From Chara braunii (lineage: Eukaryota; Streptophyta; Charophyceae; Charales; Characeae), in contig BFEA01000944.1 of assembly GCA_003427395.1 (NCBI GenBank), forward strand, positions 56,602-89,182: a DNA stretch of 32,581 bases. The letters run 5' to 3'. The notes beneath the pieces were generated by a model. It ran no database searches. It was not told the origin of the DNA and was given only the letters and a program-made list of their open reading frames with translations. The translations under genes were made by a program, and so were the position numbers. Every line of letters starts with the position of its first letter. Position 1 is the first letter of the stretch. Shown in pieces: positions 28,076-32,581 of this stretch.

Positions 28076-28249
28076 CGGGAGGACCAATTAGACTCCAGAC
28101 GTGAAGAGAGGTCAGCACAGCAGCCCACTCATAAAATAATTAAAAAAAAAGAATGGTACATGAAAGAGTAGAAGCGCTCAAAAAAGGCGCGACCAAGGAT
28201 GAAGTAATATCACACAATCAATATTTAGCCGTCATCTTTATTTTCTCTA

Positions 28250-28497
28250 CGTTCTTTTACCATTTCCCTGTCCCTCTCTCTCTCTCGTTCTCTTTCTCCT
28301 TACCTCTTCCCCGTACCTCTTGCCGTCTCATCCTCCCTCACTCTTCCCGTTCTTTCGCTAGTCTCCCCTCTCTCCACCCCTCGCCCTGTAGGGGGTACGT
28401 TGCGTTTAGTCATACTCGTTTCCCCTTCTCCGTACCCCCTCGCTTTTTTCCCTTTCTACGTTTGGTCATTAACGATTGTAAAATGCGCCCCCCCCCC

Positions 28498-28535
<38 letters not shown>

Positions 28536-29640
28536 CCCTACCCGCGCCACCCCTCAGCCCCCCCACTCTCTCTCTCGCTCTCTTTCTTCCCAACCCGCTC
28601 CCTATTCTCCCTTTCTACCTTCCCCATTCCCCATTCCACCTTTCACTTGAATTCCTGTTCCCCATCCCCGCGCCCGATCTTCCCCCACCAATCCTCTTTT
28701 ACCCGTCCTTTTCTCTCCTTGTCCTGTGTCTGCCGCCTCCCTCTTCCCCTGTTTCTCCACCCCTTTCTCTCCTCCGTTGGGATCCTCTTCGACCTCCTGC
28801 TCTTCCAATACTCGATGTGGCCCCTGCACATCTGGTTTGTCCTTTACTCTTTTCCTCTCTCTGTTGCTCGCTTTCCTCTCGCCATCGCTCTGCTCCTCCA
28901 TCACCTGCACACCCAAATTTACCCTATCCCTCTCTCTCCCCCTCCATCACCTGCACACCCACATTTACCCTTTCCCTCTCTCCCCCCCTCCCATCACCTG
29001 CACATCCACATTTACCCTTTCCCTCTCGTGATTCAGGCCCTTTGTCATTATCGTGCTCTCTCCTTCCTTACAACCTCTTCCCCTCCCTCCGCGCTGAGCT
29101 CCTCTTCCTGCCTCCCACACTCTTCTCCCCCACCTTGTTCGGATCCCCTTCACCACGTGCACTCTTACCCTGTTCCCTTCGAGTCCTTTCCCCTGCACTC
29201 CATCGGTCCCTACATCCTCACCCTGACCTCCTCCTCTCGATCCCACATCACCGTGATCCTCGCCGCCTCCCCCTTCCCTCCACTCCGCGCTGCCCATCCC
29301 CTTCTTCACGAATTGCGTCCCGACCTACCTCCTCCTCCCAGTGACTTTACGGTCCTCCTCGACGTCTTCCCTCGCCACAACCTCCTTCACGCCTGCAAAC
29401 TCTCCCTCCGATTCCTCTAACGCCGCATCCCCATGCTGACGGACCATATCCCGACCTTCTCATTCTCCTGATCCCGCACCATCACCGTCTCCCTTCGTCC
29501 TTCTCTTGCAACTCCAGCCCCTCAAGACTTCTGTGGCGACCTTCTCCTCCCCACCTGACCAGGCACCTCCCCTCCCCCTCGCTCTAGTGTTCCTTCTCCC
29601 CCTGCCCCTCCGCATTCACGGCATGATCCCCGCCTAGTCC
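28250..29640. other. Pyrimidine-biased tract, probably non-coding
   Basis: Over about 1.4 kb the plus strand is overwhelmingly C and T. Stop codons need purines, so long open frames arise in several frames at once (for example 28400-29344 and 28647-29420), reading as Pro/Ser/Leu-rich strings without domains. A (CT)n run lies at about 28499-28531. Confidence 0.7.
28898..29034 (+). repeat. Three tandem repeats of about 46 bp
   Basis: CCATCACCTGCACA starts at 28898, 28944 and 28991, each followed by a CATTTACCCTTTCCCTCTC-like segment. The repeat lies inside the pyrimidine-rich tract. Confidence 0.85.
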
Positions 29641-29773
29641 GTCCAATAGCGACCGTGCACAAATACTATCCCGCTTGTAACACAGAACCCCCAGAGAAAA
29701 TGGGGTTGCAACCCTAAGCTAATGGACTGATGGAGGGAGGGAATGTGGNATGTACGGAGGGAGGAAAAGATGG

Positions 29774-29776
<3 letters not shown>

Positions 29777-29808
<32 letters not shown>
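29777..29808 (+). repeat. G32 homopolymer
   Basis: Thirty-two consecutive G residues, preceded by one ambiguous base (29749). The length is uncertain because such runs are hard to sequence. Confidence 0.85.
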
Positions 29809-29809
<1 letters not shown>

Positions 29810-29814
29810 AGGGG

Positions 29815-30115
29815 GAGAGAGTGCCAGCGGGTGCACTTCGCCACGCCGGGCGAACCGACCTGTTTCGTTTTTGAACCGAGTGTGAACGACACTCTCCACC
29901 TCTTCACGCACAAAACCGCTGAGAGAGAGAGAGAGAGGTAGGGAGGAGGGGAGGAAGGGGGGGAGAGAGAGAGAGACGGAGGGAGGGCTGGCGGGAGCGA
30001 GGGAGAGAAAGTGCCTTCGCCACGCCGCGCGAACTCACCAATTCCCTTTCGGGCCGCGTCTGAGTGGAGCTCTTCACTTCTTCACAGACAAGGTCGCGCG
30101 CACACACACACACAA
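29815..30115 (+). repeat. Diverged direct duplication with GA tracts
   Basis: CTTCGCCACGCCG-GCGAAC followed by a CTCTTCAC segment occurs at about 29836-29920 and again at about 30016-30090, each next to a purine-rich GAGAGA/GGGAGG tract. Confidence 0.55.
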
Positions 30116-31223
30116 AAATAAAATAAAGAGACCACTTCACGCCCGTTTGCACGCAGCTCATACTCTGCTCCACCTGCCTATTCCTTGCCTATTCCTTGCC
30201 GAATCCTTCCCGGGCAGCGCCAACCAGAGTCCGTGCTGCACGGAAACGGCCGTGCCGAAGCCCACGCTGTCTCTGGGCGCTGTACAGAATGGAAAATGCC
30301 CAGTGGAATATGCCCTTCTGGGCAGCGCGAATGTCTCTGAAAAGTGTTCGTCGAGTGAATGAAGATATTCCGGCGGAATGGTTCGCGATACTTCGACAGG
30401 AGAGAGTGGGAACCCAAGCCACGTGGGACCGGGCAGAGACGAGGAATATAGGCAGACGTGGCACGCAGAACACTGGGGCCTCGCTCCACTACTCTGCAAA
30501 TGTGCAAAATGAGACTGAATCCCCGTCTAGAAAATGGAAAGACTGTGCTTCAAAGGTTTATTATTTGGAAAGCACTTTAGGAGGGGACGCTGGACCCGTT
30601 TGGCCAGCAGGTGGATTGAGATATGTTGAGTAGTCAGTTTGGTTGTCGAGCTTGGCTCGTAAGCGAAACTGGCTGATGCTGCCAGGATAACTCCGGGTTG
30701 ATTGTGACGTCCCCGGCCTCGTCCCAATGGTTTTTGCAATAATATTTCAGGTTTTCCAAAAACAAAAAGAAAAAAGAAAAAAAGAAAAAAGAAAATGGAA
30801 AGACAAACCGCGGTGTTCACAGCCATAGGGTTGTGGATCCCTCGATCCGCATTGAGCAGAGTCTGCTGATGTTCGTAGGGGAGGGGACCTGAGGGGAGGC
30901 ACAAGGGATTGGTCCTGTTGGCATGGTCCCTGATGCTACCGGCTGTCCCCTAGCCGGTATCGCCCACCTGCAGGTCGGGAGCGGCCCGGTTCTGGCTGCT
31001 ATGGGGTTCCCCGTATGCCTACAATTAGGAGTAGTGGTAGGTAGGTAGTGTGAGGTAAAATTGAGAGAAGAACATAGAAAAGTGTTGAGTACCACCAGTA
31101 CCTCCAGGTTCTAAGGCCGTTAACGTGGTGAACAAATTGGCCTGCGGCGAGGGGCCAAATTCATTTGAGTCAGAGGGGGTCTAAGAATGCGGTAGGCACC
31201 AGCCTTTCCATTTTGGACCAAAT
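30116..31223. other. Non-coding stretch; possible LTR start at 30701
   Basis: TGTGACGTCCCCGGCC at about 30701 resembles the sequence at 5730 and the LTR starts in the EFL1 intron. An A-rich run follows at 30760-30795. GGGGACGCTGGACCC (about 30586) also has relatives at about 20404 and 5686. Frames here are short and unrecognised. Confidence 0.3.
30477..30530 (+). mobile_element. GGGCCTCG element, partial copy 3
   Basis: GGGGCCTCGCTCCACTACTC followed by GCAAATGTGCAAAATGAGA and GAATC aligns with the left half of the copies at 24699 and 24839. The segment AATGAGAATGAATCTCCCGC at about 15113 is a further short relic. Confidence 0.45.
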
Positions 31224-31656
31224 TGGGGCCTCGTTCCTTGGGTCCTCCTTCCTCACCACTTGAGTTCAAGAGGCAAGAGAAAAATCATTGTTCCAACCCC
31301 CCCTAGAGCAACCCGCTTTGTTTTGACTTTTTTGCGTCCCAAGGGTGTGCCCTTGAAACTCAAGGGCGACACAGCCAAAATTGCACCTGAATTCAAGTCA
31401 CCTCCCGGAGGTACGTTGAGTTCAAGTGCCAGCGGATACCGCCAGCATTCCGAGTGGGGCCTTTTCTTTGTTTTTCTTTTTTTCCAGCATGCGATCCTGG
31501 TCCAGGATTGGTCAAGCCGTGGAGTTCGGTTTCAAGTGCAGCCTGTTCAAGGGTTTCCTCAAGTGTACATGAAACCATAAATGGAGAATCACAATTTCTC
31601 GTTTAGTGTGCATTTGAAACTCACGTATTTTCAAGTGGTGTGGAACGAGGCCCTTA
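31224..31656. mobile_element. Candidate GGGCCTCG-ended element, about 430 bp
   Basis: The left end GGGCCTCGTTCC with nearby CACCACTTGA, and the right end TTTCAAGTGGTGTGGAACG then AGGCCCTTA, are inverted repeats interrupted by a short insertion on the left. TTA follows the right end. The interior is rich in TTCAAG/CTTGAA words and has only short frames. Confidence 0.4.
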
Positions 31657-31910
31657 GTCGTTGGAAGGGTCTTAAAATTGCAGGGTCGTCTAGGTCGGAT
31701 GGACAGTCCTTGCAGATGCAAGGCCGGTATTGGCCGCGTTCCTGGAAAAAAACAAAAAGTTACGCTGTCGGTATTGGCCGCGGTGTCGAGCGCATCGGCC
31801 CCCGCCTTTTCTTGCGAAAGAGGCAGGAGCCTTCCTGGCCATGTCACGCAGGAGGTAAAACAAAAAGCAAAACACAGAGATAACTTGAGGATGACGCATA
31901 ATTAATCACG

Positions 31911-32240
31911 CGGACCGCCGAGACGGTCGCGGTCGCGTCGTCCCTTCGCCACTCTAGTCGGGTGCGCCAACTTTACATCCCGCGGTCCCCTGCGACAGGA
32001 TAGGTTCCCGCGGGGCATAAGCTTGCTTCCCTAAGGGGTTGTCACCACCCTTAGGGGCGTATCCCTACTGAGCTACTGACCCACGTGCGAAAGCTTTTAC
32101 ATGCAGTTGCAGAGGTGGGTCAGCCGAGGGCGTTTGCTCGCTCGCTGTAGTATAGGTACGAGCGATTAAAACGCCTATTGAACCCGGGCATCGTCCGTTC
32201 CTTAGGGCGCTGATCTCCTAAGTACGAAGCGTACACCGGT
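31911..32240. other. Serial hairpin block, candidate structured RNA or organelle-like insert
   Basis: At least six consecutive perfect stems are visible: GACCG/CGGTC (31913-31928); CCCGCGG/CCGCGGG (31979-32014) enclosing CCTG/CAGG; CCCTAAGGG/CCCTTAGGG (32029-32056); CTGACCCAC/GTGGGTCAG (32076-32123); a two-part stem GGCGTTT + TCGCTCG / CGAGCGA + AAACGCC (32129-32175); and GTACG/CGTAC (32222-32234). A minus-strand TAGCTCAGTAGG resembles a tRNA A box, but the tRNA fold does not close. I do not recognise the RNA. Confidence 0.4.
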
Positions 32241-32345
32241 CGACAGGGATGGTCTCAACCAAGCGTGAAACCTCCTTGCCCCTTTAAACACTAGTCAAAA
32301 GAAAGTTATAATAATCACACATAATTATACCAAAAGTAATTGTAC

Positions 32346-32573
32346 TTAGTCGATAGGAATGTATATCCCATCTGCAATGATAATCGAAAGAATCAAAATC
32401 ATCATTAAATACACAAGATCAAAATAAAACTCGACCACCCTGGGTCGAATTTCACAAAACTCATATAGCCGCCAACAAGGAATTGGCTTTCGACAATAAC
32501 ATAAATGCAGCCGACACGGTGGTAGGACAACCTTAGTTTTGATTTGATGAGGTGCGCTGCCAGAGTTATTCAT
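32346..32573 (-). CDS. Hypothetical 75-aa ORF with hydrophobic C-terminal segment
   Basis: The frame runs from ATG at 32573 to TAA at 32346-32348 and stays open upstream to the window edge, so the start may lie outside. Residues about 52-72 (DLVYLMMILILSIIIADGI) form one likely membrane segment. The first two-thirds are Cys- and Arg-rich (PPCRLHLCYCRKPIPCWR). The surrounding DNA is abruptly AT-rich compared with everything to its left, which suggests a different origin, perhaps organellar. I do not recognise the protein. It could be a chance frame. Confidence 0.25.
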   Translation of the reverse strand: MNNSGSAPHQIKTKVVLPPCRLHLCYCRKPIPCWRLYEFCEIRPRVVEFYFDLVYLMMILILSIIIADGIYIPID

Positions 32574-32581
32574 TCCACCTA

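Noticed and set aside
28400-29420. Two overlapping plus-strand frames of 257-314 codons
   Set aside because: They overlap in different frames within a C+T-biased tract that simply lacks stop codons. The translations are Pro/Ser/Leu-rich with no motif.
32029-32123. tRNA gene on the minus strand (TAGCTCAGTAGG)
   Set aside because: The A-box match is good, but the D stem, anticodon stem and acceptor stem do not pair in the tRNA arrangement and no B box lies at the right distance.

Overview
The window is eukaryotic nuclear DNA that is rich in repeats and carries one clear protein-coding gene. The gene encodes the ribosome-biogenesis GTPase EFL1 (elongation factor-like 1, Ria1 in yeast). It lies on the minus strand and is split into a 188-codon first exon (21001-21564) and a 1038-codon second exon plus stop (9664-12780), separated by an intron of about 8.2 kb. 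The plant-like EFL1, long repeat-filled intron, abundant (CT)n/(GT)n tracts, plant-type LTR ends and LINE remnants suggest a large-genome streptophyte, such as a charophycean alga of the Chara type. That taxonomic guess is an inference.

Layout. 1-4690: no convincing gene, but several perfect splice-donor signals, possible mini-exons and small palindromes. 4700-5377: broken 3' end of a LINE ORF2, followed by an (ATC)n tail. 5730-9660: mostly non-coding, GC-rich in part, with GA/CT microsatellites, leading into the 3' flank of EFL1. 9664-12780: EFL1 exon 2. 12781-21000: the intron, holding two independent solo LTR-like elements with 4-bp target-site duplications, two tRNA-derived SINE copies, a microsatellite cluster, a 328-bp tandem duplication, a long hairpin and a small TIR element. 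21001-21564: EFL1 exon 1 with a strong Kozak start. 21890-26600: upstream flank packed with small mobile elements and satellites: two more SINE copies, a tandem repeat carrying splice-site motifs, a GATT/palindrome satellite, GGGCCTCG-ended MITE-like units and foldback elements. 26970-27530: CT/GT tracts with an internal gap of Ns. 28250-29640: a strongly pyrimidine-biased tract that creates long spurious ORFs. 29770-31660: G-rich DNA, another GGGCCTCG element and LTR-like ends. 31910-32240: a compact series of perfect inverted repeats unlike the rest of the window, followed by an abrupt AT-rich end (32286-32581).

No complete autonomous transposon, CRISPR array, rRNA or canonical tRNA gene was recognised. 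The most unusual items are the serial hairpin block near the right end, the excess of perfect CAGGTAAGT donors (four of them conserved inside the two LTR copies, in the same sense as EFL1), and several uncharacterised small families (SINE, foldbacks, TIR elements) defined here by comparing copies within the window.
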